Source: JBCDCY01 sp039180875 (GTDB lineage: Bacteria > Pseudomonadota > Alphaproteobacteria > Rhodobacterales > Rhodobacteraceae). From it: a stretch of DNA of 64,000 nt. A model generated the notes under the pieces. The model worked only from the letters and a program-made list of their open reading frames with translations. It was not told the origin of the DNA and searched no databases. Shown here in pieces: positions 43,730 through 52,961 of the stretch (position 1 is the first letter of the stretch; every line of letters starts with the position of its first letter). The DNA lies in assembly GCA_039180875.1 (NCBI GenBank), contig JBCDCY010000004.1, positions 248,001 to 312,000 of the forward strand. The letters are read 5' to 3'. Made by a program: the position numbers and the translations under genes.

Positions 43730-43758
43730 ATTGGGCTGATTTATATATCTTTAGACAT

Positions 43759-44628
43759 ATGAGCAACGAGGAAAACGGACGCGACGTGCGCCAGGCTGCC
43801 GACCTGTTGGACGGCCGCTTCCCCGGGCACACCATGCAGCGCCTGCGCACGCCCGACGGCAAGTACCGCTACGCCTATGTCAGCGCGGGGGTGCAGAGCA
43901 CGTTCGGCCTCGATCCCAAGACCTTGATGGAGCTCGATGCCGTCGATCACGGCTGGATCCACCGGGACGATCGGGGGCGCTTCATCGCGGCGCTGGAGTT
44001 GTCGGCGCGGGAGCTCACGCCGCTTGATGAGGAGGTGCGCGTCGCCTCACCCTCCGGCGGCTACCGCTGGGCCCGGTCGCTCGGCCAGCCGCGGCGGCTA
44101 GAGGACGGCACCACGATCTGGGACGGCGTGGCGCTCGACGTCACCGACCGGCGGGAGGCATTGGCGGCGCTCGACCGCACCTTGCAGGAGGCGCGGCGGA
44201 ACGAAGTGGCGGAGGGGCGGTTCTCCTACATCGCGGCCACCGATCTGCTGGCCCCCCTGGCGCAGCTGCGGGAGGCGGTGGCGCGCCTGCGGGAGCGCGC
44301 GGAGGGGCCCGAGGCCGCCGCCCTGCGGCCCGATATCGAGGCGATGGCCGCGTCCTTCGAGACCTTCGAGCGGGCGCTCGTCGCCACGCGAGAGCTGGTG
44401 AACGCCGCCGGCACCCGCAGCCCGGCATCGGGACCCCAGGGCGCCCAGCTCGACCGTCTGACCGGGCGGCAGCGCGAGATCCTGGAGTTAATCCGCCAGG
44501 GCGCATCGAACGGGCGGATCGCGGAGGATTTGCAGATCTCCGAAGGCACGGTGAAGCTCCACGTCTCCGCTATCCTGAAGCGCCTCGGCGCGCGCAACCG
44601 GACGGAGGCGGCGGGCGCCCTGACCTAG
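43759..44628 (+). CDS. PAS-domain LuxR-family transcriptional regulator
   Basis: A 289-residue regulator. Residues about 15-130 form a PAS sensor domain (VSAGVQSTFGLDPKTLME, WIHRDDRGRFIAALE, GYRWARSLGQPRR), followed by a helical linker and a C-terminal LuxR helix-turn-helix (LTGRQREILELIRQGASNGRI, TVKLHVSAILKRLGARNRT). ATG 43759 is preferred over GTG 43726, which lies inside the dyad operator. It is divergent from the BKACE operon and is its probable regulator. A PAS domain means that it senses a ligand or redox signal directly rather than an acyl-homoserine lactone. Confidence 0.85.
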   Translation: MSNEENGRDVRQAADLLDGRFPGHTMQRLRTPDGKYRYAYVSAGVQSTFGLDPKTLMELDAVDHGWIHRDDRGRFIAALELSARELTPLDEEVRVASPSGGYRWARSLGQPRRLEDGTTIWDGVALDVTDRREALAALDRTLQEARRNEVAEGRFSYIAATDLLAPLAQLREAVARLRERAEGPEAAALRPDIEAMAASFETFERALVATRELVNAAGTRSPASGPQGAQLDRLTGRQREILELIRQGASNGRIAEDLQISEGTVKLHVSAILKRLGARNRTEAAGALT

Positions 44629-44638
44629 GGCGCGCCGC

Positions 44639-46132
44639 TCAGGACGCCGTCAGGTAGGCGTCGAGCGCGGCGCGGCAGCCCTCGCCCCAGATCCGGGCCA
44701 GCCAGCTGGAGAAGCTGTCGGCGAAGGCACTCTCCCCGGCAAGATCGCCGTAGAAGGGCTGCGCAAGCCAGGCCGCGGGCTCCTCCCGCGCGGCCCGGGC
44801 TGCGGCCTGCAGGCTCGCCCAGTGCGGATCGTTGGCCTCGATGAGGCTGCCATCCTCCCGCTCTCCGACGCACATCCGCGCCCAGAACGCTTCGGCTAGG
44901 GCAAGGCCGCTGACGGCGTGGTCGCCTGCCAGGGCATCGCGCACGGTGGGCAACAGGAAGCCCGGATGGCGGGCGGAGCCGTCGAAGGCCACGCGGCGGG
45001 TGGCGTCGCGGATCGCCGGATTGGCGAAGCGCTGCGCGATGAGCTGCAGATAGGCCGCCGGCGTCGTGCCCGGAACGGCGACGACATGGGGCAGGATCTC
45101 CCCGACCTGCACCTTGCGGAAGAACGCCGCGACCTGCTCGTCGGCCATGCAGTCGGCGATGGTGGCGCGCGACAGCACCTCGCCCACATTGGCCAATAGC
45201 TGATGGCCGCCGTTCAGGATACGGAGCTTCATCGCCTCGTGCCCATGCACGTCCGATGTGATCAGGGCGCCGACCTCCTCCCACTTCGGGCGGCCGGCGC
45301 AGAACCGGTCCTCGATCACCCATTGCCGGAAATTCTCGTGCATCACCGGTGCGGCGTCGGCGATGCCGGTCTCGCGCACCTGCTGGACGAGATCGGGCGT
45401 GGTGGCGGGCACGATGCAGTCGACCATGGAGTTGGGGAAGGCGCCCTCCGCCTCGATCCAGCGGGCGAGCTCGGGGTCGGTGTGCTCCGCCAGGGCCAGC
45501 ACGGTGCGCTGCAGGATGGCGCCGTTGCCCTGCAGGTTGTCGCAGCTGAGCGCGGTGAAGGGAGGGACACCCGCCCGGCGGCGGAGGGCGAGGGCCGCGA
45601 CCATGGCGCCGAAGGCGGTGCGCGGCGCCCCGGGATGGGCGATGTCGTGGCGGATATCGGGATGGTGCGCGTCGAAGCCATCCTCGCCGTCGCGGAAATA
45701 GCCCCCCTCCGTCACCGTGAGGGAGACGATGCGGATCGCGGGATCGGCCATCTGCCGGATGAGGGCGGCGTTGTCGGGCTCGACCGGCAGGTAGTTGGTC
45801 ATCGCCCCCACGACCTCCAGCGTCGCGCCCGCCGGGTCGAGCTCCACCAGGGTCGTCAGGCAATCCTGCGAAAGGAGGCGCGTGCGCATCGCCGCATCCT
45901 CCGCCCGCACCCCGGCACCGACGATCGCCCAGTCCTGCGCATCGCCCTGCTGCATCAGCCGATGCAGGTACCAGGCCTGGTGCGCGCGGTGGAAATTGCC
46001 GAGGCCGATATGGACGATGCCGGGCGAGAGCGCTGCGCGGTCGTAGCGCGGGCGCAGCACATCCGCCGGCAGCGCGGCCAGAGTGGCGTCGCTGAGCGGG
46101 ACCGGCGCCGCGGTGGGGGAGGGGATGGCCAT
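44639..46132 (-). CDS. mtlK: Mannitol 2-dehydrogenase
   Basis: A 497-residue polyol-specific long-chain dehydrogenase. The NAD motif is in IVHIGLGNFHRAHQ (near residue 40), and the catalytic K-N-H triad is in AMKLRILNGGHQLL (near 205-300 region of the family alignment). It oxidises D-mannitol and D-arabinitol-type polyols to the ketose. It ends the polyol operon, and its start overlaps the sorbitol dehydrogenase stop by one base (TGATG). The gene order ABC transporter, smoS, mtlK is that of Rhodobacter sphaeroides. Confidence 0.9.
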   Translation of the reverse strand: MAIPSPTAAPVPLSDATLAALPADVLRPRYDRAALSPGIVHIGLGNFHRAHQAWYLHRLMQQGDAQDWAIVGAGVRAEDAAMRTRLLSQDCLTTLVELDPAGATLEVVGAMTNYLPVEPDNAALIRQMADPAIRIVSLTVTEGGYFRDGEDGFDAHHPDIRHDIAHPGAPRTAFGAMVAALALRRRAGVPPFTALSCDNLQGNGAILQRTVLALAEHTDPELARWIEAEGAFPNSMVDCIVPATTPDLVQQVRETGIADAAPVMHENFRQWVIEDRFCAGRPKWEEVGALITSDVHGHEAMKLRILNGGHQLLANVGEVLSRATIADCMADEQVAAFFRKVQVGEILPHVVAVPGTTPAAYLQLIAQRFANPAIRDATRRVAFDGSARHPGFLLPTVRDALAGDHAVSGLALAEAFWARMCVGEREDGSLIEANDPHWASLQAAARAAREEPAAWLAQPFYGDLAGESAFADSFSSWLARIWGEGCRAALDAYLTAS

Positions 46133-46901
46133 CAGCTCATCCAATTCCCGCCGTCGACGTTGTAGGTCTGGGCGACGATATAGGCGGCCTCCTCGCTCGC
46201 CAGGAACACCGCCATGCCGGTCAGATCCTCGGCCCGGCCCATCCGGCCAAAGGGCACGGCGGCGCCCACCTCGCGCTTCTTCTGGCCGGGCGGCTTGCCC
46301 TCGTACTTGGCGAAATAGGCATCGACGCCGTCCCAATGCTCGCCGTCCACCACGCCTGGGGCGATGGCGTTCACGTTGATGCCGTGGCGGATCAGGTCGA
46401 GGCCCGCCGACTGGGTTAGGCTGATGATCGCGGCCTTGGAGGCGCAGTAGACCGCGACCAGCGGCTCCCCCCGGCGCCCGGCCTGGGAGGCCATGTTGAT
46501 GATCCGGCCCCGGATGCCAGCGCCGATCATGTGCCGGGCGACGGCCTGCAAGGTGAAGAGAGGGCCGGCCACGTTGATCTCGAACACCCGTTCGAACTCG
46601 GCGCGCGCGATCTCCACGATCGGGGCGGCGCTGAAGATCGCGGCGTTGTTGATCAGGATGTCGATCCGGCCGAAGGCGGCCGCGGTCTCTGCCACCGCCG
46701 CGTCAATGCTGGCCTGCTGCGTCACGTCCATCTCCACGGCGCGGGCGGCCGGGCCGATCTCGGCCGCCGCCTCCCGCGCGCGGGCGATGTCGATGTCGGC
46801 CAGCGCCACCTGCGCACCCTCCCGCACATAGGCCTCGGCGAAGGCGCGGCCGATGCCGCGGGCCGCCCCGGTGATCAGCGCCGACTTGCCCGCCAATCGG
46901 C

Positions 46902-46905
<4 letters not shown>
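46132..46905 (-). CDS. smoS: Sorbitol dehydrogenase, SDR family
   Basis: A 257-residue classical SDR. GTG 46905 begins VSRLAGKSALITGAARGIGRAFAEAY (quoted in part by the motif TGAARGIG), NNAAIF is near residue 85 and the catalytic YCASKAA near 153. The C-terminal block VDAYFAKYEGKPPGQKK is typical of L-iditol/sorbitol dehydrogenases of the SmoS type, which oxidise sorbitol and galactitol. GTGA couples it to the transporter ATPase gene upstream. Confidence 0.88.
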
Positions 46906-47906
<1,001 letters not shown>

Positions 47907-47917
47907 TCCGGCGTCTC

Positions 47918-48748
47918 CTACTTGACCGCGCCGAAGGTCAGGCCGCGCACCAGCTGGCGCTGGCTGAACCAGCCCAGGATCAGGATCGGTGCGACGGCCA
48001 TGACCGAGGCCGCGGACAGTTTGGCGAAGAACAGCCCCTCCGGGCTCGAATAGCTGGCGATGAAGGCGGTGAGCGGCCCGGCCTGGGCGGCGGTGAGGTT
48101 GAGGGTCCAGAACGCCTCGTTCCAGGCCAAAATCACATTGAGCAACACGGTCGAGGCGATCCCGGGCACCGCCATCGGCGTCAGTACGTAAAGCACCTCT
48201 TTCCAGAGGGTCGCACCGTCCATCCGCGCCGCTTCCAGGATCTCCCCCGGGATCTCTCGGAAGTAGGTGTAGAGCATCCAGACGATGATCGGCAGGTTGA
48301 TGAGCATCAGCACCAGCACCAGCCCTGCGCGGGTGTCGAGCAGCCCGAAGCGCACGAAGAGGAGCGAGATCGGATAGAGCACGCCGATCGCCGGAAGCAT
48401 CTTGGTCGACAGCATCCAAAGCAGGATGTCCTTAGTCCGCCGCCCCGGCACGAAGGCCATGGACCAGGCCGCCGGGATCGCCACCAGAATGCCGAGCAGC
48501 GTCGAGCCGCCGGCGATGATCACCGAGTTCCAGAAATGGCGCCAGTAGTCCGAGCGCTCCTGCACCACGCGGTAATTCTCCAGCGTCCAGTCGAAGAGCA
48601 GGACGGAGGGTGGGGAGGCGACCGCCTCCGCCTCCGTCTTGAAGCTGGTGAGGAGCGTCCAGAGGATGGGGAAGGAGATCAGCAGGCCGACGGTCCAGGC
48701 CGCGAGGGTGAAGATCGCCTTCCTCCGGGTGCTGACGGCGCGGGCCAT
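47918..48748 (-). CDS. smoG: Polyol ABC transporter permease
   Basis: A 276-residue inner-membrane permease of the MalG type with six hydrophobic segments. The cytoplasmic EAA loop reads EAARMDGATLWKEVLYVLTPM (quoted by its core EAARMDGA), which docks on the ATPase. It begins only three bases after the smoF stop. Confidence 0.9.
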   Translation of the reverse strand: MARAVSTRRKAIFTLAAWTVGLLISFPILWTLLTSFKTEAEAVASPPSVLLFDWTLENYRVVQERSDYWRHFWNSVIIAGGSTLLGILVAIPAAWSMAFVPGRRTKDILLWMLSTKMLPAIGVLYPISLLFVRFGLLDTRAGLVLVLMLINLPIIVWMLYTYFREIPGEILEAARMDGATLWKEVLYVLTPMAVPGIASTVLLNVILAWNEAFWTLNLTAAQAGPLTAFIASYSSPEGLFFAKLSAASVMAVAPILILGWFSQRQLVRGLTFGAVK

Positions 48749-48751
48749 GGC

Positions 48752-49618
48752 TCAGCGATCCAGGTTCTTGCCGACGATCCGCATCAGGAAGATCGCGACG
48801 ATGTTGGCGAGGATGATGGCGTAGATGCCGCCGGCGGAGCCGAGGCCGATGTTCTGCGCATCGGTGATGCGCTGGAAGATCAGATAGGTGAGCGTCTGGG
48901 TGCCGAAAGCGCCCTGGGTGGTGACGAAGATCTCGGCAAAGATCGCCAGCAGAAAGATCGTCTGGATCAGCACCACCACGGTGATCGCGCGCGCGAGATG
49001 GGGCAGAATGATGAACCAGAAGCGCTGCAGCGGCGGCGCCCCGTCCATCTCCGCCGCCTCGACCTGCTCGCTGTCCAGCGACTGGATGGCGGTGAGCAGG
49101 ATGAGCGTGGCGAAGGGCAGCCATTGCCACGCGACGATCAGCACGATGGAGAGCATGGCATAGTCCGTGAGCCAGACCACCGGATCGCCGCCGAAGATCC
49201 GCCAGAGATGGGCCAGAAGTCCGTTCACGGGGTCCATGAACATGTTCTTCCAGACCAGAGCGGAGACGGTGGGCATCACAAAGAACGGCGAGATCACCAG
49301 GATCCGCACCACCCCCTGGCCCCAGATCAGCTGATCGAGCAGCAGGGCGAGGAGGATGCCGAGCACGATGGTGATGGCCAGTACGCCGAGCACGATCACC
49401 AGCGTGGTCTCCACCGCCGGCCAGAAGCGGCTGGAGCTGACGAAGCGGACGTAGTTGTCGAACCCCGCCGGGCCGAGATCGCCGCCCCGCAGCGGCAGTA
49501 CCTGCCGGAACGAGAACCAGAGGGTCATGCCGAGGGGCACCAACATCCAGCCGAGCAGCAGCAGGACGGCCGGGGCCATCATCGCGCGGGCGGCGGAGCG
49601 GGAATGCCGGGTGGCCAT
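48752..49618 (-). CDS. smoF: Polyol ABC transporter permease
   Basis: A 288-residue MalF-type permease with six hydrophobic segments. The EAA motif is EAAEMDGAPPLQRFWFIILP. It is separated from the binding-protein gene by 83 bases that form two hairpins, and it is followed closely by smoG. Confidence 0.9.
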   Translation of the reverse strand: MATRHSRSAARAMMAPAVLLLLGWMLVPLGMTLWFSFRQVLPLRGGDLGPAGFDNYVRFVSSSRFWPAVETTLVIVLGVLAITIVLGILLALLLDQLIWGQGVVRILVISPFFVMPTVSALVWKNMFMDPVNGLLAHLWRIFGGDPVVWLTDYAMLSIVLIVAWQWLPFATLILLTAIQSLDSEQVEAAEMDGAPPLQRFWFIILPHLARAITVVVLIQTIFLLAIFAEIFVTTQGAFGTQTLTYLIFQRITDAQNIGLGSAGGIYAIILANIVAIFLMRIVGKNLDR

Positions 49619-49635
49619 GGTGCGTGCCTTTTGCA

Positions 49636-49688
49636 GCGCCTGCTCTCAGGCGCGGGCAACGGGGCGAGGGGCGGCGCGCGGCCGCCCC
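49636..49688 (-). promoter_or_regulatory. Two intercistronic hairpins between smoE and smoF
   Basis: In transcript orientation the first hairpin follows the smoE stop by 13 bases (GGGGCGGC / GCCGCCCC, 49668-49688, 5-base loop) and the second has GCGCCTG / CAGGCGC (49636-49653, 4-base loop). Both stems are perfect. Stem-loops at this position in binding-protein-dependent operons usually protect the upstream message or stop part of transcription, which gives more binding protein than permease. Confidence 0.5.
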
Positions 49689-49701
49689 CCGGCGCGGGGG
49701 C

Positions 49702-51003
49702 TCAGTAGCCGGCCGCTTCCATCGCGTCGGTGGTGAGCGCCTGGGCCTTCTCCAGCGCCTCCGCCGCGCTCTGCTGACCGGCGAGGGCGGCCGAGAACTC
49801 CTGGCCCACCTCGGTCGCGATGCCGGCAAATTCCGGGATCGCGGCGAACTGGATGCCGACATACGGCACCGGGTCGACGGTGGGGTTGAGCGGATCGGCC
49901 GACAGGATCGAGTCGAGCGTCATCTGCGCGAACGGCACGTCCTGGTAGTTCGGGTTCTCATAGAGCGAGGTGCGCGCGCCCGGCGGCACGTTGGCCCAGC
50001 CCTCATTCTCCGCCACCAGTTCGATGTAGGCTTTGGACGTCGCCCACTCGATGAACTGCTTGGCCTCGTCCACGTTGTTGGTGCCGGCCGGGATCGCCAG
50101 GGCCCAGGCCCACAGCCAGTTGCTCCGCTTGCCGAGCCCGGTATCGGGGGCGAGCGCGAAGCCCACATGGTCGGCCACGGTCGAGTCCTCGGGGTTGGTC
50201 ACGAACGACGCCGCCACGGTGGCGTCGATCCACATGCCGCACTTGCCCTGCTGGAAGAGCGAGAGGTTCTCGTTGAAGCCGTTGTTGGAGGCACCCGGCG
50301 GGCCGGCATCGTTCATCAGATCGAGGTAGAAGTTCAGCGTCGTGGCCCAGGCCTCGCTGTCGAACTGCGGGGTCCAGTCCTCATCGAACCAGCGCGCGCC
50401 GAAGGCGTTGCCGGTGGCGGTGAGGAACGCCATGTTCTCGCCCCAGCCGGCCTTGCCCCGCAGGCAGATGCCGTAGATCTCACGGTCCTTGTCGGTGATC
50501 TGGCGGGCCGCGTCGGCCACGAACTCCCAGGTGGGCGCGTCCGGCATTTCGATGCCGGCGGCCTCGAACAGGTCGGTGCGGTACATGATCATCGAGCTCT
50601 CGCCATAGAACGGCGCGGCGTAGAGCGTGCCGTCATGGCTCAATCCGCCGCGCATCGCCGGCAGGATGTCGTCCACGTCGTACTCGGCCGACAGATCGTT
50701 GAGCGGCACCAGCCAGTCGTTGGCGCCCCAGATCGGCGTCTCGTACATGCCGATCGTCATGATATCGAACTGGCCGCCCTGGGTGGTGATGTCGGTGGTG
50801 ACGCGCTGGCGGAGCACGTTCTCCTCCAGCGTCACCCACTCCACCTCGATGCCGGTCTCGGCGGTGAATTGGTCCGTGTAGCCCTGCATCCGGATCATGT
50901 CGCCGTTGTTGACGGTGGCGATGGTGATCGGCTCGGCGGAGGCTGCGCCGGAGACGACGAGCGATGCGACGGCAGCCGTGCGGAGTGCCTTCTCCAAGGA
51001 CAT
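49702..51003 (-). CDS. smoE: Polyol ABC transporter solute-binding protein
   Basis: A 433-residue periplasmic binding protein of the carbohydrate (family 1) type. The signal peptide is TAAVASLVVSGAASA, cleaved before EPITI. Typical positions are DRWYRGD-equivalent PIWGANDWLVPLND and GENMAFLTATGNAFG, and the sequence WLWAWALAIPAG recalls sorbitol/mannitol-binding SmoE. It is the first gene of the polyol operon, with a LacI-type operator candidate about 70 bases upstream of the ATG. Confidence 0.88.
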   Translation of the reverse strand: MSLEKALRTAAVASLVVSGAASAEPITIATVNNGDMIRMQGYTDQFTAETGIEVEWVTLEENVLRQRVTTDITTQGGQFDIMTIGMYETPIWGANDWLVPLNDLSAEYDVDDILPAMRGGLSHDGTLYAAPFYGESSMIMYRTDLFEAAGIEMPDAPTWEFVADAARQITDKDREIYGICLRGKAGWGENMAFLTATGNAFGARWFDEDWTPQFDSEAWATTLNFYLDLMNDAGPPGASNNGFNENLSLFQQGKCGMWIDATVAASFVTNPEDSTVADHVGFALAPDTGLGKRSNWLWAWALAIPAGTNNVDEAKQFIEWATSKAYIELVAENEGWANVPPGARTSLYENPNYQDVPFAQMTLDSILSADPLNPTVDPVPYVGIQFAAIPEFAGIATEVGQEFSAALAGQQSAAEALEKAQALTTDAMEAAGY

Positions 51004-51020
51004 CCTGGCTCCTCCCTGAT

Positions 51021-51040
51021 GAGTTGTTATGTCGCAACTC
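51021..51040. promoter_or_regulatory. Short dyad in the smoE leader
   Basis: GAGTTG (51021-51026) and CAACTC (51035-51040) pair perfectly with an 8-base loop. The dyad lies 18-37 bases upstream of the smoE start, just before the ribosome site. It could be a second operator or an mRNA hairpin near the start; the sequence alone does not decide. Confidence 0.35.
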
Positions 51041-51073
51041 TAGGAAGAATCGCTGCGTGGCGTCAACAAAATA

Positions 51074-51089
51074 CTTTACGCGCGAAAAG
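51074..51089. promoter_or_regulatory. Candidate LacI-family operator upstream of smoE
   Basis: The 16-base palindrome CTTTACGCGCGAAAAG is symmetric around CGCGCG except for one base pair. It lies 71-86 bases before smoE, between that gene and the regulator gene. A close copy occurs upstream of the regulator itself (52178-52193). Palindromes centred on CG are the usual LacI-family operator form. Confidence 0.6.
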
Positions 51090-51101
51090 AATGAGGCGAG
51101 G

Positions 51102-52127
51102 TCACGCCGACTCCCGCATCACTAGCCGGCCCTCGAACAGGCGCACCTCCCGCGCCCGCGTGCTGCCCTCGACCGCCGCGAACAGGCTCTCCACCGCCGA
51201 GCGTGAGATGGCGTCGTAGTCCTGGGCGATGGTGGTGAGCGGCGGGCAGGTGTAGCGGGCGAAGGGATGGTCGTCCTGACCCGCCACGCGGATCGCGCAG
51301 TCGGGTCCGCGCCCGACCCGCAGGCCACCCTCGTAGCAGGCGGTGAGAAAGCCGATGGCCAGGCGGTCGTTGCTGCAGAGCACGGTGTCGGTGGTAAAGC
51401 GACCGGCGGCGAGGGCGCGGGCCCCCTCACGCCGACCGATCTCCTCGAAATCCCAGCCCTCGCCGTCCGCCTGCACGATGTCGGGCGCATGGCCGAGGCG
51501 CTCCATCGCTGCGATATAGCCCTGGCGGCGCTTGTTCGCGTTGGGATTGGCCGGCGTCTTCATCTCGAAGAAGCAGGGCGGCGCCCCGGTGCGGCAGAGA
51601 TAGTCGACGATCAGGCGGGAGAATTGCGGGTTGTCCGAGCCGATGAAGGAAAGGCCGAGGCCCTGGATCTCGCTGTCGAATAGCACGGTCGGCACGTCGC
51701 GGCAGAACTTCTCGATCGCCGAGCGGTCGGAGGCCCGGCCGAGGGGCGCGAGCAGCACGCCGGCGGGCTTTAGCTGGCGGAGGCCGTCCAGGATGTCGTT
51801 CTCCAGCGAGGGCTCGCCATGGGCGCTGAAGAGCGTCGGCCGGTAGCCGGCGTCGATGCAGCGCTGCTCGACGTTGCGGGCGATCTCGGCGAAGAACGGA
51901 TCGACCATGTAGGGCACCACGACGCCGACATTCTTGGTCAGCTTGCGGTTCTGGTTCATGGCGAAGATGTTCGGGCGGTAGTCGTAGCGCTCGAGCGCCG
52001 CCTCGATGCGCTGGCGCGTGGACTGGCGCACGCTGCCCGGATCGTGGAAATACTTTGACACCGTCGGGCGGGAGATACCGCTGACCGCCGCGAACTCCTC
52101 CATGTTCCTGATCTTCGTCGAGCTCAT
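51102..52127 (-). CDS. LacI-family transcriptional regulator of the polyol operon
   Basis: A 341-residue LacI/PurR-type regulator. The N-terminal helix-turn-helix has FAAVSGISRPTVSKYFHDPG and the hinge helix region RPNIFAMNQNRKL, followed by a periplasmic-binding-protein-like effector domain (VGVVVPYMVDPFFAEIARNVE and CSNDRLAIGFL near residue 255). It lies directly upstream of smoE in the same direction, and two similar CGCGCG-centred palindromes precede smoE and this gene. It probably represses or activates the polyol operon in response to sorbitol, mannitol or a derivative. Confidence 0.9.
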   Translation of the reverse strand: MSSTKIRNMEEFAAVSGISRPTVSKYFHDPGSVRQSTRQRIEAALERYDYRPNIFAMNQNRKLTKNVGVVVPYMVDPFFAEIARNVEQRCIDAGYRPTLFSAHGEPSLENDILDGLRQLKPAGVLLAPLGRASDRSAIEKFCRDVPTVLFDSEIQGLGLSFIGSDNPQFSRLIVDYLCRTGAPPCFFEMKTPANPNANKRRQGYIAAMERLGHAPDIVQADGEGWDFEEIGRREGARALAAGRFTTDTVLCSNDRLAIGFLTACYEGGLRVGRGPDCAIRVAGQDDHPFARYTCPPLTTIAQDYDAISRSAVESLFAAVEGSTRAREVRLFEGRLVMRESA

Positions 52128-52177
52128 TGGCGGTCGGTCTCATTCGGGGCGGAAATCTCGCGCGGCTTTCACCGTTT

Positions 52178-52193
52178 CTTACCGCGCGAAAAA
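52178..52193. promoter_or_regulatory. Second CGCGCG palindrome, upstream of the lacI-family gene
   Basis: CTTACCGCGCGAAAAA differs from the copy at 51074-51089 at three positions and lies 51-66 bases before the regulator start. It suggests autoregulation. A nearby CGCGCG (52159-52164) is flanked by GAAA and TTTC in the opposite order and is less convincing. Confidence 0.5.
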
Positions 52194-52233
52194 AATCAAC
52201 GGCCCGGTAGATCAAACCGCTCGACCCGCACTG

Positions 52234-52252
52234 CCCCGGACCTGATCCGGGG
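52234..52252. repeat. Short palindromic repeat, possible terminator after the tag gene
   Basis: CCCCGGA, CCTGA, TCCGGGG form a perfect 7-base stem with a 5-base loop. I recognise this exact hairpin as a very frequent intergenic repeat in alphaproteobacterial genomes. It lies 53-71 bases beyond the stop codon of the glycosylase gene, so it may end the egtB-egtD-tag transcript. Confidence 0.55.
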
Positions 52253-52304
52253 CCGCTCCCCCGGGTCAGTGCCACCACGCAGCCCGTCAGGGCACGGCGG
52301 CCGC

Positions 52305-52961
52305 CTAGCCCGTGCTGGTGGCGAGGATGCGGCTGATCTCCTTCAGGGACCGGCCCGATTGGGCGCGCCAGGTGCTGAAGGCGGCCTGGACGGCCTCCAG
52401 CGTCTTCTTCGTAGGCGTCACCTTCTCCACCACGCCCTCGGCCACCAGCCGTGCGGACACGTCGCGCGACAGGATCCAGCCGTCGACGCCCATGGCGCGG
52501 AGGAAGTACTGCCCCGTCGTACCACCGAGCCGCGCGCCTTCGCCCTTCAGCGCCAAGAGCAGCTCGGCGAAGCGGTCGGGGCCGAAGCCCGTGGCCCAGG
52601 CGCCGAAGCCCCCCTTGTCGGCGACGAAGCGGGCGTTTTCGGCCACCGCCCGGATCTTCGCGCCGTGGCGCACGATGGCGCTGTCGGCGAGTAAGGCGTC
52701 GAAGCGCGCATCCTCGATCTGGGCGCACCAGCCGGGATCGAAGCCGTGAAAGGCGGTCTCGAAGCCCGGCCACATATGGTCGACGACTTTCCAGTTGAAA
52801 CCGGCCTGAAAGACCGAGCGCGACATCTCCGCCAGCCAGCGGTCGTCGGGGATGGCGGAGAGCTCGTCGGCCCCCTTGGATGGCACGATATCGGCCAGCA
52901 CCGCGTCCGCGCCGCCCTTTCGTTCGGCGGAGATCGCCAGGATCTCGTCAAGGCTGCGCAT
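52305..52961 (-). CDS. tag: DNA-3-methyladenine glycosylase I-like protein
   Basis: A 218-residue helix-hairpin-helix glycosylase of the Tag family. Matching text is MSRSVFQAGFNWKVVDHMWPG (core VFQAGFNW), FHGFDPGWCAQI, LLADSAIVRHGAKIRAVAENA and GGTTGQYFLRAMG. It would excise 3-methyladenine from alkylated DNA. The N-terminal Cys/His and C-terminal His/Cys residues that bind zinc in E. coli Tag are absent, so this is a zinc-free variant. It overlaps the egtD gene by 14 bases and is read from the same transcript. Confidence 0.75.
   Translation of the reverse strand: MRSLDEILAISAERKGGADAVLADIVPSKGADELSAIPDDRWLAEMSRSVFQAGFNWKVVDHMWPGFETAFHGFDPGWCAQIEDARFDALLADSAIVRHGAKIRAVAENARFVADKGGFGAWATGFGPDRFAELLLALKGEGARLGGTTGQYFLRAMGVDGWILSRDVSARLVAEGVVEKVTPTKKTLEAVQAAFSTWRAQSGRSLKEISRILATSTG

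Noticed and set aside
43759..44628. Quorum-sensing LuxR regulator
   Set aside because: The sensor domain is PAS-like rather than an autoinducer-binding domain, and there is no luxI-type gene.
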